Below are positions 32,180 through 43,900 of a stretch of 64,000 nt of DNA, one piece after another. Location: NCBI GenBank assembly GCA_009746045.1, contig RPFO01000165.1, positions 6,765,036 to 6,829,035 of the forward strand, written 5' to 3'. The stretch's first letter is position 1, and every line of letters starts with the position of its first letter. The stretch comes from Mesostigma viride. Taxonomy: Eukaryota; Streptophyta; Mesostigmatophyceae; Mesostigmatales; Mesostigmataceae. The notes under the pieces are model-generated. The model saw only the letters and a program-made list of their open reading frames with translations. It searched no databases and had not been told where the DNA came from. A program made the translations under genes and the position numbers.

Positions 32180-33070
32180 CCGGCGCCATGCACATGGGCG
32201 AGCCCCGGCTGGTCAACGCCCACCTCCTCCTGGCCACCTTCCATTCGATAGAGGGCCACTCGACCTACGCCCTGGCGGTGGGCGTCGCCGTTACGCACCG
32301 CACAGTCTCCGGCCACCCTGAACAAGATCGCAAGGACTTCTTTGCTGTCTAAAGCTGGAGAACCTGGCGAATGGCACCCCTGGTCGCAACCGTTCCTTGC
32401 TCTGCTGCTTGACCCCTACGCAGCTGGCTACTAGTTCCACAATCAGGTACTGGATGGAGGATGTCAGCACACACCCGACGGTACGGTCAGACTCCAATGG
32501 CAACTCTGCACTTTTTCACTGCATGATTTACGTGCGTTTTGGGGTCACTGCTAACACGTGTTGGAAAGCGGGTACCCGCTTTCCGCATTTTCATGATGGT
32601 ATGGTCACGCCAACATGTCGCCAACTGGCATGTGTGCAGCGCTGGCAGCCTCGACTCCGTTGTACTGCAAAAGCGTCATCAAGGATCTGTAGGCTCTCTG
32701 CTCGCCCGCACGCGTTATCCCCCTGGTGCGCTCAGATCATCGCATCGTCAACCGCCCACATCCGCCAGCTGTGAGTCTCCTCGCACTTTCGTAACCATGT
32801 GTGGCACCACCGACCTGATTTGCGAACACTGCATTTGCTTGAGAAATCTGACGAAGCTCTGGAGGACTTGAATCCCTGAAAAACTCGACCACAAGCACGC
32901 GGCAGAGGAGTTCGTCGACGCGCTGGACACTGATCTGGCCAGCCACGCCCGGCTGCCCAGCCCGGCTGCCGGCCCGACATGACCGCCCTTCGATTCGGCC
33001 TCGCTGGCAAGCTGCCTGCAGCAGGGACCCTGCTGCCCCCCCGCCGCTGTGCTTCACCAGCCTGTCAGTC
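32180..33070 (+). pseudogene. LINE family A copy A5: decayed endonuclease (APE) end and linker
   Basis: An in-frame stretch starting at about 32189 (MHMGEPRLVNAHLLLATFHS) ends SGHPEQDRKDFFAV, as expected of the middle of an APE-type endonuclease. Downstream at about 32735 the codons for RSDHRIV correspond to the conserved SDHRxV endonuclease motif. From about 32800 to 33060 the DNA matches the linker of A1 (LEKSDEALEDL, then FVDALD). Stops and frameshifts occur throughout. The assignment rests on the linker match to A1 and the SDHR motif. Confidence 0.65.
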
Positions 33071-33514
33071 CAGGCCCGATTAAGAGTAATTTGCCCTCAG
33101 TGCGAGAAAGCCATTTTAGAGGCGGGCATCGAGATGCTGCATCCGCGTAGTTGCGGGTTGGCCTGCTTGCGGCCGTCTGAGCCTGGTGGACCGCACTGGA
33201 CCTCCGGGTGGTTCAGGGCGGCAGCCCGGGCCTCGAGCTGCTTCGGAGCATAGTAATCATACTCAAGTAGTCATCATCTCACTGCAGATTCCGGCGGACC
33301 TTCAGCACGTGCGAGCTAGTGCCCGGTATGTCCTATTTGCGGCGGAATTCCACCTGGCAGGACGGGGACGGTGGGGCCGCTGAGCCGACGCGCCTGGTGG
33401 ATGACGACGTCCTGGGCCACGCCGAGCTTCCCATGCAGGAAGGGGTCGCCCCGGAGGTAGGTGCCCAGGCGTGGATTGTTGACGTTCGGGGGGGACCGGC
33501 CATCAGAGTTAAAT
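33071..33514. other. Unassigned GC-rich sequence
   Basis: A frame from about 33290 to 33516 is open (VDDDVLGHAELPMQEGVAP and so on) and is preceded by CTGCAG, so an exon or a transposon fragment is possible. I recognise no family. Confidence 0.3.
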
Positions 33515-33605
33515 AGTACGTAGTACGGTAAAATACTGTCCCGGGGTGTACTATGTATAATACGCTAGTACGGTGTATTATTAGTACGTTTTAGTACAGT
33601 ACAAT
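33515..33605. repeat. TACG-rich palindromic element, copy 3
   Basis: Begins GTACGTAGTACGG and contains several GTAC/TACG palindromes and TAATACGC. Related to the other TACG-rich tracts. Confidence 0.5.
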
Positions 33606-33987
33606 GCTAAATGGCTTGTTTTTCTGTGTTTTTTGGAGGTTTAAGAATATCTGAGCATGTACCACTTCAAACATGACAAAATACATGTGTTTCCACTTGT
33701 AATTATTCCAACACGGCGTGGCCGGCATCAACTGAATATAAGCCACCGTCATCATCATGCTTGCTGAATAAACCTTCATTTACCCTAATGTTCAATTAAA
33801 GGTGAAAGGTAAACATGGTATGATGGCCCTTACAACACAAATATCAACTGATGCTGAACACTAATATTAAAAACATATTACTAGGATGGGTGCTGGGTTT
33901 GATTGTCATCCCATTTGAAAAACTGCACATGAATCCATCCATGGCCGATGACACAACAACGCTGTTCCGTGTAAATAAATTAAATAA

Positions 33988-34620
33988 TTAATTAATTAAT
34001 GGCCAATGATACAACACGCATGTCAGTGATGTCACATGCTCCTCATCAAGCTGCTGCTTGGTCGTCACGACCGTGGCAGGCTGAGTTCCATTATCGGAAC
34101 GCCCCTTGCTCTGCGATGCGCTGGACCCAGCTCCGGCGTTGCTAGTGCTAGCGCGGGCAGATTTCCATGTTCGTGCATCACTCTCCTCAATCTCTGGCTC
34201 CTCATTCATCAGACCTTGCCTACGCAGGTTCCGGACCTCGGCCGCCATCTCTAATCGGTCTGCATCCTGCCGTCGCCGCTTCTTGGCCTCCTTCTCCGCC
34301 TCCTCCTGCAGCAGCCTGACACGAAACGCCTTTGGCGGATTCGTGCATTTGCTCACCCCATTGAGGGTTGCATATCAGTGGCCACCCATGATGTGAGCCT
34401 TCGCCTGCGTGGCAGTGCCCTTGAAGGCCGCCTTGAATGTCAGGCATGCCATATAGCGTAATTCCCTGTCGGGTGCCCATCCTTGATAAGTTTATCCTTA
34501 GATATAAAGGTCCAAACACGGTTTCCTGTTGCACAGACATCTCATCCCCGTCATCACCAACGGGGCCATCACCAGCATCGTCAATGTCGTCTCCCACGGC
34601 TGCTAAAGACGTTCTGTCGA
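33988..34620 (-). pseudogene. Possible hAT/BED-finger transposon remnant
   Basis: On the minus strand a segment near 34430-34360 reads ACLTFKAAFKGTATQAKAHI, resembling a BED-type zinc finger (paired Cys, then a small GT motif and His) of hAT transposase proteins. It is interrupted by a TGA, then continues as a charged helix (LLQEEAEKEAKKRRRQ) and a Ser-rich acidic segment ending at about 33988. The second Cys is absent. The call is tentative; a generic nuclear protein relic is the alternative. Confidence 0.35.
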
Positions 34621-35143
34621 ATTGCTAGCAGTGACCAACAATACCTAGGTATACAGGCCTGTGTACATTAGGTATAGCCTGTATTGCCCTCGTCTCTGTG
34701 TCAATAATTAATTAATTAAACTCGTGCTCCCGTTGGGGAGTCACGGAGCATGCACCGAAGTGCTTATTATAGTGCTTATTATATTATTATCCCTGTGTGT
34801 GCACAACAGGAGAAAGGGCAGAGACCCCCAGTCTCCTTCATGCCTAAGGCATGCCATAGCTACATTCGGGCACGTTAGCCACCTGACACCGTCGCTAACG
34901 ATCCGGCAATCTGTGGGTGCAATAAGACCCATGTGAGCATGGCATAACAAGGAGCGTGGGCGAGTAAACTGATCATAGCCAAGACGTAGCATGGCTGTAC
35001 AAGGACTAAGCTAAGGCTACATGGCTGGTTGTGTACCGTGGGTTAGCGGTGCACGTGACTAGATATGTTGGCACGGCTAGGCAAACATTCTAAGCATGGC
35101 TGCCATGGCGGCAGTGACTACCAATGGATACAAGCTAGGGCTA

Positions 35144-35260
35144 TTAGCTAGTATAGCCCGCGGGGGGCGTTAACATCTTGTGGTTGATCATCAGGTCCCC
35201 GCCCCTCCAGTACACCTTGGGCTTCTGGGGGTCCTGCTTGTGGCGGAGGTCTGTGTTTTC
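35144..35260 (-). pseudogene. LINE ORF1p C-terminal fragment
   Basis: Minus-strand frame reading LRHKQDPQKPKVYWRGGDLM, then INHKMLTPP and a stop. It aligns to 61105-61200 (YYIRHKTHPEKPRVYWQGGI, then DLYVNKKLWKPP). This is the pattern at the end of L1-type ORF1p proteins (Transposase_22-like C-terminal domain: Lys-rich, then W-R/Q-G-x-x-L-x-V). Confidence 0.6.
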
Positions 35261-35384
35261 CGGCCAGCTTGGCAGCATTCCGAGCAACCACGTCGCCCGG
35301 TAACCTTGCAATTGTACGCATACTAGGAGTAAACAAAAAGACCGAGCCGCAACCTCCCAGCCCCCCCCAAACGCGGGAAACTGT

Positions 35385-35530
35385 CTCGTACGCCTGTCGT
35401 ACGTGCCAAATACGCGTATTGTAGGCGGTCGTACAGAACCACCGTACGAAAAACACATATTTCGTACGGAAAAGCTACGTATATCAGTTACGTACAATAC
35501 GCGTACGAATCGTATTATACGCCGTACTAT
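35385..35530. repeat. TACG-rich palindromic element, copy 4
   Basis: Contains GTACGCCTGTCGTACG, AATACGCGTATTG, TTTCGTACGGAAAAG and TACAATACGCGTACG; the largest of the four related tracts. Confidence 0.5.
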
Positions 35531-36860
35531 TTAACTCTGCCAGACATGTACCACAAAACTGCATGAGCGAATGGGTTCGTGCATAGCATCCAATGTGCTG
35601 GCCTTGACTACTGTTTATATTTCGTTGATAGGCTATGACATATCGCTCAAGGGCGCTGTCGGAAAGACAGGAGCACGTCCGCCAGACTGCGAGGCAGAGG
35701 TCAGTGTCATTTGGGTTGCAGTGGAGAAATTAAATTCGATAGGTGGTTTGAACCTGTTGGTTGCAGTCCCGAACTCTCGCACCTTTTCTCGGCATGCAGC
35801 CAGTTGCAGCATGGTACTGCATGAATGGCGGCAGCTCGGGGCAGACGCATGATGGTGTTCAGGCCTGGCCATTTTCCAGGCAAAAACTCTGCGCACCTTG
35901 CTCGACAGAAATTCCCTCCTCGCGGGTATCCATGGCAGGGTCGCTGTTCGGCGGAGCGCCGGGTGGAGTGTGTTACATCCAAGCCTATTTACTTAAGGTT
36001 CTTTAGTGGACATATTGGCCGTAACAATGTACTGTCGCCAGAGTTGAGTAGCTAGCTATGCACCCTTTCCAGGGGTTGACCTTTGATCGACGTCGTGGTT
36101 GTGGTGCTTTTACTAGCATACCGGGTGTGTAGGTCAGGGCCCGGCGCTGTGGTGTAGCACCGGCTAGCTGCCAAGGCCGAGCCACGTGGTGGGCTGAGCC
36201 TTAGGCTAGGGCATTTTCCAGTGTACATATGCTCATTCGTAGCTAGTTCGCGGTGGTTGTCGGAGTTGTGACACATTCCAGTGTTCTATCATTTGTAGTT
36301 AGTCCCGTGGTTTTCAACCCACTGCTATTCCGAAACAGTCTGTGGTTATGACATGCTTTAACCCACAGTGGTTGTGAGTGTCACTGATGGGCTGGTTTGG
36401 GTCGATCATTTATGCACACGTCGTGCATCGTCTTCCAACGGTGCATGACGGCTAGCATATAGGGGTTGGTGTTTGATTTACCTTCTCTCTCTCTGTTAAA
36501 GTGATATGGCATAAAGTTTGACTCACGTCTACTTTCTGAGGGGGCTCTGCCCACGGGTTGGGATAAAGCAAGTATGGATTCCAATTCCTGACGTACAAGG
36601 TACATGCCATTGTCACGATCCGGAATGTGCTGATAAATGTAATTCATATCCTGTTCCAGGGATTAGTTCCTACCATGAAGTCGACCATTGTTCATAGCAG
36701 TCAGCTACGAATCAAGTGTAGATCTTTCATGTAGTCGGTATTCCAGCCAACGTAATTTAAAGAGTGGAGCGGCTGGATGCTGACAGTGGCATCCGGCATG
36801 GCGTGCGAGATATCAAAGAGGGATGAAAGGTACCTACTCAGAAGTTTGTGCTCTGTGACT
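35531..36860. other. Intergenic region, no gene seen
   Basis: Unique sequence with short frames only. The words CTAGCTAG and ATTCCAGTGT recur near 36050-36300 without a regular array. Confidence 0.45.
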
Positions 36861-36876
36861 CTCCCGACGGAGGCAC

Positions 36877-37212
36877 GTGAGTGAATGAATGGATGGATGG
36901 ATGGATGGATGGATGGATGGATGGATGGATGGATGGTGTGGGGGGGCGGGCGGGCGGGCGGCGGGCGGGCGGGCGGGCGGGCGGGCGGGCGGGCGGGCGG
37001 CGGGCGGCGGGGGTGGGTGGGTGGATGAATGAATGAATGAATGAATGACGGAATGCATGAATGGATGGATGAATGAATGGATGAATGAATGAATGAATGA
37101 ATGAATGAATGAATGAATGAATGAATGAATGAATGAATGAATGAATGAATGAATGAATGAATGAATGAATGAATGAATGAATGAATGAATGAATGAATGA
37201 ATGAACGAACGA
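36877..37212. repeat. (GGAT)n - GGCGGGC - (GAAT)n compound microsatellite
   Basis: Twelve or so GGAT units, a pure GC tract (36937-37010) and then about 45 GAAT/GATG units. Frames over it give FIHS and PPAR ORFs that are not real genes. Confidence 0.95.
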
Positions 37213-37639
37213 CAATATGCCTCCACTGGATGCATCTGTGCAATACGAGGCGCATTTGGATCCTCGTTGCTACGCACCAACAATTCAACCGTTTTGTTGA
37301 TGTTCACGAGCATGAGCTGCGGCATGTCATGAAATGGTCAATCTCAATACGTAGATAGGTTATTCCACTATACATAATCACTTGGTGGCAATACTCATTA
37401 GGCATGACAGCCGACCGATAACGAAAAGGCAGTAAGTACAGAAAAGATAACTATAGCTATCTCTAATCTTGCCAGTCAACAAGTAATGAACGCCCACTGA
37501 GGACTGCTGACTACTGATGCTACCCCTGGCAATGCTCTAAAAATTCTCTGGTTATATATATAAAAAAACATGTCATGAGGACTTTTGCTCTTTGCCCATC
37601 ATGGCACGAAATCAAAGCCTCCCCCCCCCCCCCCCTTCT

Positions 37640-37945
37640 CAGGCTACCACTATCCCTGGCAGTCCGTCAACATACATGAACATACATATTGCTTGAAAGA
37701 AATCTCTCTCGCTGAAGCAGCATGGCTACCCATGGCAGGGCCACAAACTCGGGCAGGTTCTCGGGTTAGAACACTCCCTGGCGAAATGCAAGAGTCTCTT
37801 TTGCTACATTTACTCCTGGCAGGGCGCGACGAACGCAGGGCAGGTTCCTCGAAGCCCTACAATTAACCCTGTCGATACGCAAAAAGTTCAACAACTTGCT
37901 TGAACAATATGCTCAAAGAAAACGCCTCTCTCTCGTTCTCCGGCT
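37640..37945 (-). repeat. Echoes of the GT90 stop-codon region in the 3' flank
   Basis: The last coding bases of the GT90 gene (+ strand TATCCCTGGCAGGGCGCGAC, GAACTCAGGCAGGTTCTCGG) recur at about 37805-37842 and 37722-37765, and in part near 37648. Each retains CCTGGCAG or a close form next to the position of the stop codon. Confidence 0.8.
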
Positions 37946-40900
37946 ATCCCTGGCAGGGCGCGACGAACTCAGGCAGGTTCTCGGGCGTGAGCTCGATGTC
38001 GTCCTCAGTCAGCACGACTCGGAAGCGCTGCAGCTGCGCGTATTTCTGGAGTGCCAGCACCATGTAGCGGTAGACGTTGCCCATGTTGAGGTGCTCCATC
38101 ACCCACGATCGCAGGTTGGACGCCAGCTGCATCGCATTGGCTGGGTTGTTGTTGAAGACGGCGACCTGTCGGCGCACCTGTTTGGTCAGGAGATATCAAT
38201 GCAGGGATTACAATAGTAAAGTAGGTTTGATGAGTACCATGGGCCTGTCGGCGCACCCGGTGAGTGCCACGGAGCAGGGGTCAAGAATAGGCAGACAGTT
38301 TGTGAGATGAGATCAATGCATCCATGGGTTGGTGAAGATGGCGACTTGCCGGCACACCTGCTTGATGCAAGGGGGTCAGCACAGCCATTGCCATAGAATA
38401 ATGGGAATCATGGGTCAGTGTCAAACATAGGAAATGGGCTACTGTAGAAGATGGCCACAGCTGCACCCAGCGATGTGGACCACCTTTAGTTACCCATCAA
38501 TGCTGACATCTGCACCCAGCGCTACGGCCCCACTTTACTTACCCAACCATGCTGGCAGCTGCACCCAGCGATGCAAACCACACTTCACTTACCCAACGAT
38601 GCTGACAGCTGCACCCAGCGCTACGGCCCCACTTTACTTACCCGACAATGCTGGCAACTGCACCCAGCGATGCGGACCACACTGTCTAGAGTGACCTTAC
38701 AAACTGTTCAGGGTTTAGGGTTTAGCACATACCACGGCGCAGGGCGGCTCCAGCGTTGCGCTAACTAGAGAAAGAGTGCTTGTCGTGCACGTGCTAACAG
38801 AAAGACTGTCTAGAGGAAGAGTGTCTGTCGTGCAAGTGCTAACAGAAAGACTGTCTAGAGGAAGAGTGCCTGTCGTGCAAGTGCTAACAGAAAGACTGTC
38901 TAGAGGAAGAGTGCAGGTCGTGCAAGTGCTAACAGAAAGACTGTCTAGAGGAAGAGTGCAGGTCGTGCACGTGCTAACAGAAAGACTGTCTAGAGGAAGA
39001 GTGTCTGTCGTGCACGTGCTAACAGAAAGACTGTCTAGAGGAAGAGTGCAGGTCGTGCACGTGCTAACAGAAAGACTGTCTAGAGGAAGAGTGCAGGTCA
39101 TGCACGTGCTAACAGAAAGACTGTCTAGAGGAAGAGTGCAGGTCGTGCACGTGCTAACAGAAAGACTGTCTAGAGGAAGAGTGCAGGTCGTGCAAGTGCT
39201 AACAGAAAGACTGTCTAGAGGAAGAGTGCCTGTCGTGCAAGTGCTAACAGAAAGACTGTCTAGAGGAAGAGTGCAGGTCGTGCAAGTGCTAACAGAAAGA
39301 CTGTCTAGAGGAAGAGTGACCGTACAAGAGCACATACCGCGGCGCAGAGCGAGTGCCGCGAGTAGGGCAGCTGCACAAAGTGTTTCCCCGGCTGGAGCGC
39401 CCGCGAGAAGAAGGTGAAGTACTCTGGGAGCGGCATCATGAGCACCGACTCGCAGCCCAGGGACTGCAGCAGGGTGACCGGGTCGAGGCCGTCGGGCCGC
39501 TCCAGGTAGAGCAGGTAGCGGTAGCGGCAGCGCTCGGTGGGGGTCAGCGGCTTGAGCCCGTGCTGCACCTTCTTGATCATGTCGCGCTCGACGTGGTGCA
39601 TGCTGTCGTACGTGTCGACAACACCGATGCTCAGCTGTCGAGGACAAGAGTTTGGGCGAGCAAAAGCGTAGGGAAGCGAAAGTAGAGGTCAGCAAAAGTG
39701 AAGGGAAGCAAAAGTGAAGGCAAGCGAAAAAGTGAAGGTCAGCAAAAGTGAAGGTCAGCAAAAGTGAAGGCAAGCGAAAGTGAAGGTCAGCAAAGGTGAA
39801 GGCAAGCAAAAGTGAAGGTCAGCAAAAGTGAAGGTCAGCAAAAGTGAAGGTCAGCAAGAGTGAAGGTCAGCAAACGTGAAGGTAAGCAAAAGTGAAGGTA
39901 AGCAAAGGCATGGGAGCAGAAAAAATAGGGTAGCAGGGTGACTTTGGGACTTGCCTCGGGGAACCGGCCGTTCACGCACGCCAGCATGGCATCCACCTCG
40001 TGGTGGAGCCCGAACACCTCGGGCGGGTAGATCTTCTTGCCGTGCTTGATAAGGGTCTTCTTGCGCGTGGGTTCCGCGGGCATCGGGACAGGCGGCAGCT
40101 CGGGAGGCGACGAGTACGCGGGGGCGCGCCAGAGTGCCTGTAGGGAGGGTGGCCGTGGAACCGTAGCCAAGGTGTATACAGAGATTATGCACGGTATACA
40201 ACGGCTTCGCAAAGCAGCCACTAATTTAAGGGGGTTGGCCTGCGATCATGTTGTAGATGGAAGCAGATCTTGGAGAGGAAGGATGTGGGGAGGGGGATGA
40301 GTGCACACTGCTCAGAATCGCAGCAGGGTCGCGGTGGTGAGGTTTTTCCATGTACACGAACTGCATTTCATGATAGACAAGCCATAGGTAGCAGAACGAT
40401 AGATAGACAATTAGTAGTTAGCAGAACGATAGATAGACAATTAGTAGTTAGCAGAACGATAGATAGACAATTAGTAGTTAGCAGAACGATAGATAGACAA
40501 TTAGTAGTTAGCAGAACGATAGATAGACAATTAGTAGTTAGCAGAACGATAGATAGACAATTAATAGTTAGCAGAACGATAGATAGACTATCAATAGGTA
40601 ACGGAATGATAGATAGACAGTCAATAGGTAACGGAATGATAGATAGACAATCAATTGGTAACGGAATGATAGATAGACAATCCCCTGCACACTCAGAAAA
40701 CACCACGCCTGCCTGCCCTCCATGCTTCCTGTCATTCTGTGCCTGCGATGTACCGCGATGGTCACAGCGTTTTTTGCCATCATCTGCCATCCTTTGCCTG
40801 CCTGCGGCGCCTTCTGCACCTAGTGAACCGTGTGCGACACACTAAGGGACAATGTTCCTATTCCTATTCCTACGCCTATTCCTATTCCTATTCCTATTCC

Positions 40901-43900
40901 TATTCCTATTCCTATTCCTATTCCTATTCCTATTCCTATTCCTATTCCTATTCCTATTCCTATTCCTATTCCTATTCCTATTCCTATTGCTATTGCTATT
41001 CCTATTCCTATTCCTATTCCTATTCCTATTCCTATTCCTATTCCTATTCCTATTCCTATTCCTATTCCTATTCCTATTCCTATTCCTATTGCTATTCCTA
41101 TTCCTATTCCTATTCCTATTCCTATTCCTATTCCTATTCCTATTCCTATTCCTATTCCTATTCCTATTCCTATTCCTATTCCTATTCCTATTCCTATTCC
41201 TATTCCTATTCCTATTCCTATTCCTATTCCTATTCCCATTCCCATTCCCAGTTGCGCCTGCTCCCAGTGAATCATGTGCGACACACCAATGGACAAACCT
41301 CTCTATTCCTACTCCTTATATTCCCTATTCCTTATACTCCTCTTAGCCCACCTGTGGCGTCTTCTTCTCCCAGTGAATCGAGTGCGACATGTCGCGTAGT
41401 AGGGGCATGAGAACGTCCCAGGGGGGGTCCCTGCGTACATAAATCACGCGCGAGCGCATCGACAAACCCAGAATACGTGTGAGGACCACATGTAGAAACA
41501 AACGTGGAAGGGCAAGGCCAGGCTATACCGGGCTGCTGATGCGCGATGTATTTACATGCTAGTATTACAACATGGTCTCGTACCAACAGGGTCATCCCAT
41601 TAGTTCCACTCACACATGCGGCGTGAGCGTCGGCGACACCTCCGGCGGAGCGGTGACATTCTCGCCGGGCACCGGCGTGTGCGCGCCCGCGGGTGGCAGG
41701 TCGCCCCAGAAGTTCCACTGTGGCGATGACAAAGGGGATTGACAGAAATATGACAGAGTTACTAGGTCGCCCCAGGCGCATTCCACTGTGGCGGTAACAT
41801 GGTGACAGATGACAGATGGGAGTCAGGTAACTGATGACTAAACTACCCCAGACCTTCCGCTGTGGTCTCAGCGAAAGGGGGTGAATAGCAACAGATTAGG
41901 AATGACTAAATTACCCTAGGGCAGTCCTCGACGATTATATGCCAGAGTAGAGCACAGTGACCACGCACCATCGGAAAAGGGATGTCAAAGTGCATGGCCG
42001 ACCCAGCAGGGGAGAACACGGGCGGGGGCACGCCCTCTCGGAACTTGTCGCGGGGCACGACTGGCCTCGTTGACAGCGTGACGAGGAACAGCAGGTCGGG
42101 CACGTTGTCAGCGAACGCCGCCAGCATCTCCAGAAGGCCTCGGAAGAGGAACGCCCCACGGTGGCAGTCCACCTGGCACAAGGGGTGGTGGATGTGTGTG
42201 TGTGTGTGTGTGTAGAAAATTAAAAAAAAAAACAATGCAGAAGAATCCAAAATTAGCGCAAAGGCCGCGAAATAGGAACGCGCCGCCTTGGCAGTCCACC
42301 TGGCGGATAGGCATAAATAGGAAGCAGAAATAGCGAAAGCAAGAAATCAGTCCACCTGGCGGATAAGGCAGCCGAAATAACAAAAGCGACCAATCAATAA
42401 CCTTGAGCGTGGCATCAATTCTACCTCCATGCCATTTTCGCAGACACGTCATTTATGTGGTACTTATCACCCATGCCATTTTCGCAGACACGTCTTTTGT
42501 GTGGTACTGCTCACCCATGCCATTTTCGCAGACACGTCATTTCTGTGGTACTTATCACCCATGTTTAGGGCTTAGGGTTTAGGGTTCAGGGTTATATGTA
42601 TGTTACAAGTCTCCTCCAAGTCTTAACCCTAAATGGTACTTATCAAGGAGACAACCCTTGAAACCAGCGCAAACCCTAAACCCTAAACCCTAAACCCTAA
42701 AACGGTACTTATCACCCATGCCATTTTCGCGGTACCCTTTTCTGGGGGGGTTGTCAGCGTGTCTATTTCCGAATCACAGCGCCCACCCGCCTGCGCGTAC
42801 ACTCTGCCGCGCACCGTGACCAGCAACAGGCCACGGATACCAAAGCGCTGCGAGATGATACTATAATACTCTAGTGCTAGATTATTGATATAATCACTTC
42901 TACATTTATCATGATCACTGTAATCGTCACTACTACAGTATAGGGAAGTCATTTACGCCGGATGGGTTCGATGGATGCCGCGGGTCAAACCAACTTAAGG
43001 CGGGAACTCAACTTAAGGCGTGAAGTTACCATAACTTGCGACCCCCATTCACGCCTTAAGTTGGGTTTTTGCTAGTACAGCCTTCAGCCTTAAGTTGGGT
43101 TCGCCATGCAGCCAACTACGACCCAACTGAAGGCGTGAACCCAACTGAAGGCGTGAATGACTGTACAATTGTCACATTCATCTCACAAACACGCACCTGT
43201 ACGCCCGCGTGCATGTACAGCTTGCCGCTCACGATCTTGACCAGCAGCAGCCCAGGGATGGACAGCAGTCCCTGCTCCAGCGCGGTGGGCGTGACGCCAA
43301 AGCTGTGCCAGGTGGCCATGTCGCGACCGATGAACTCCGCAAGGTCGTACACTTTGGACTGGTCGCCAGGTGTCAACTTGGCGTGGGGGTCCGCCGAGAA
43401 GCTGGGGTTGGGGTGTGTGGGGGGAGGACACCGGCGATTCTATGATGTGTGCTGTCAATTGAGACAACCAGCGCAGGCATGGCGTTACGTCTTTACCATA
43501 GTGACCATACTATCAGCGAGACAACCAGCACAAGCCAGATATCTGCAGAGTCTGAATCTATGGTCGTATTGACTAGCAGAAGGCCATGGTATTGTGATCG
43601 CAAAGACAAATACAAGGGGGAGGGGTACGGTGGTCCGCAGCGAGGCTGGGGGGCCGCAGGGCAACGACAGCCCAGATGTTCATAGGTTGAAGGGTGATTG
43701 TTTAGTTTTAAGGAAAGGGGGGGAGAAGGGGGGGAAGGAAAAGGGGGTCTGACGTGAAGCTGGCCGAGCCAACAGTGGGGCAACAACAGTTCAATGTGTG
43801 CACTTACATGCATAAGACACTAGTCTAGATGTAGCTCCAACATGGACACGATAGGGTCCCCTATCCCTTAGTAAATAATGTAGTCGTAGTCTAGATGTAG

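Noticed and set aside
33988-34620. Calling a definite transposase
   Set aside because: The zinc-finger pattern is incomplete and interrupted by a stop; kept only as a tentative remnant.
36701-37325. FIHS-rich ORFs
   Set aside because: Product of the GAAT/GGAT microsatellites; no gene context.
40739-41410. SYSY/IPIP/FLFL ORFs in the TTCCTA array
   Set aside because: Microsatellite artefact within a GT90 intron.
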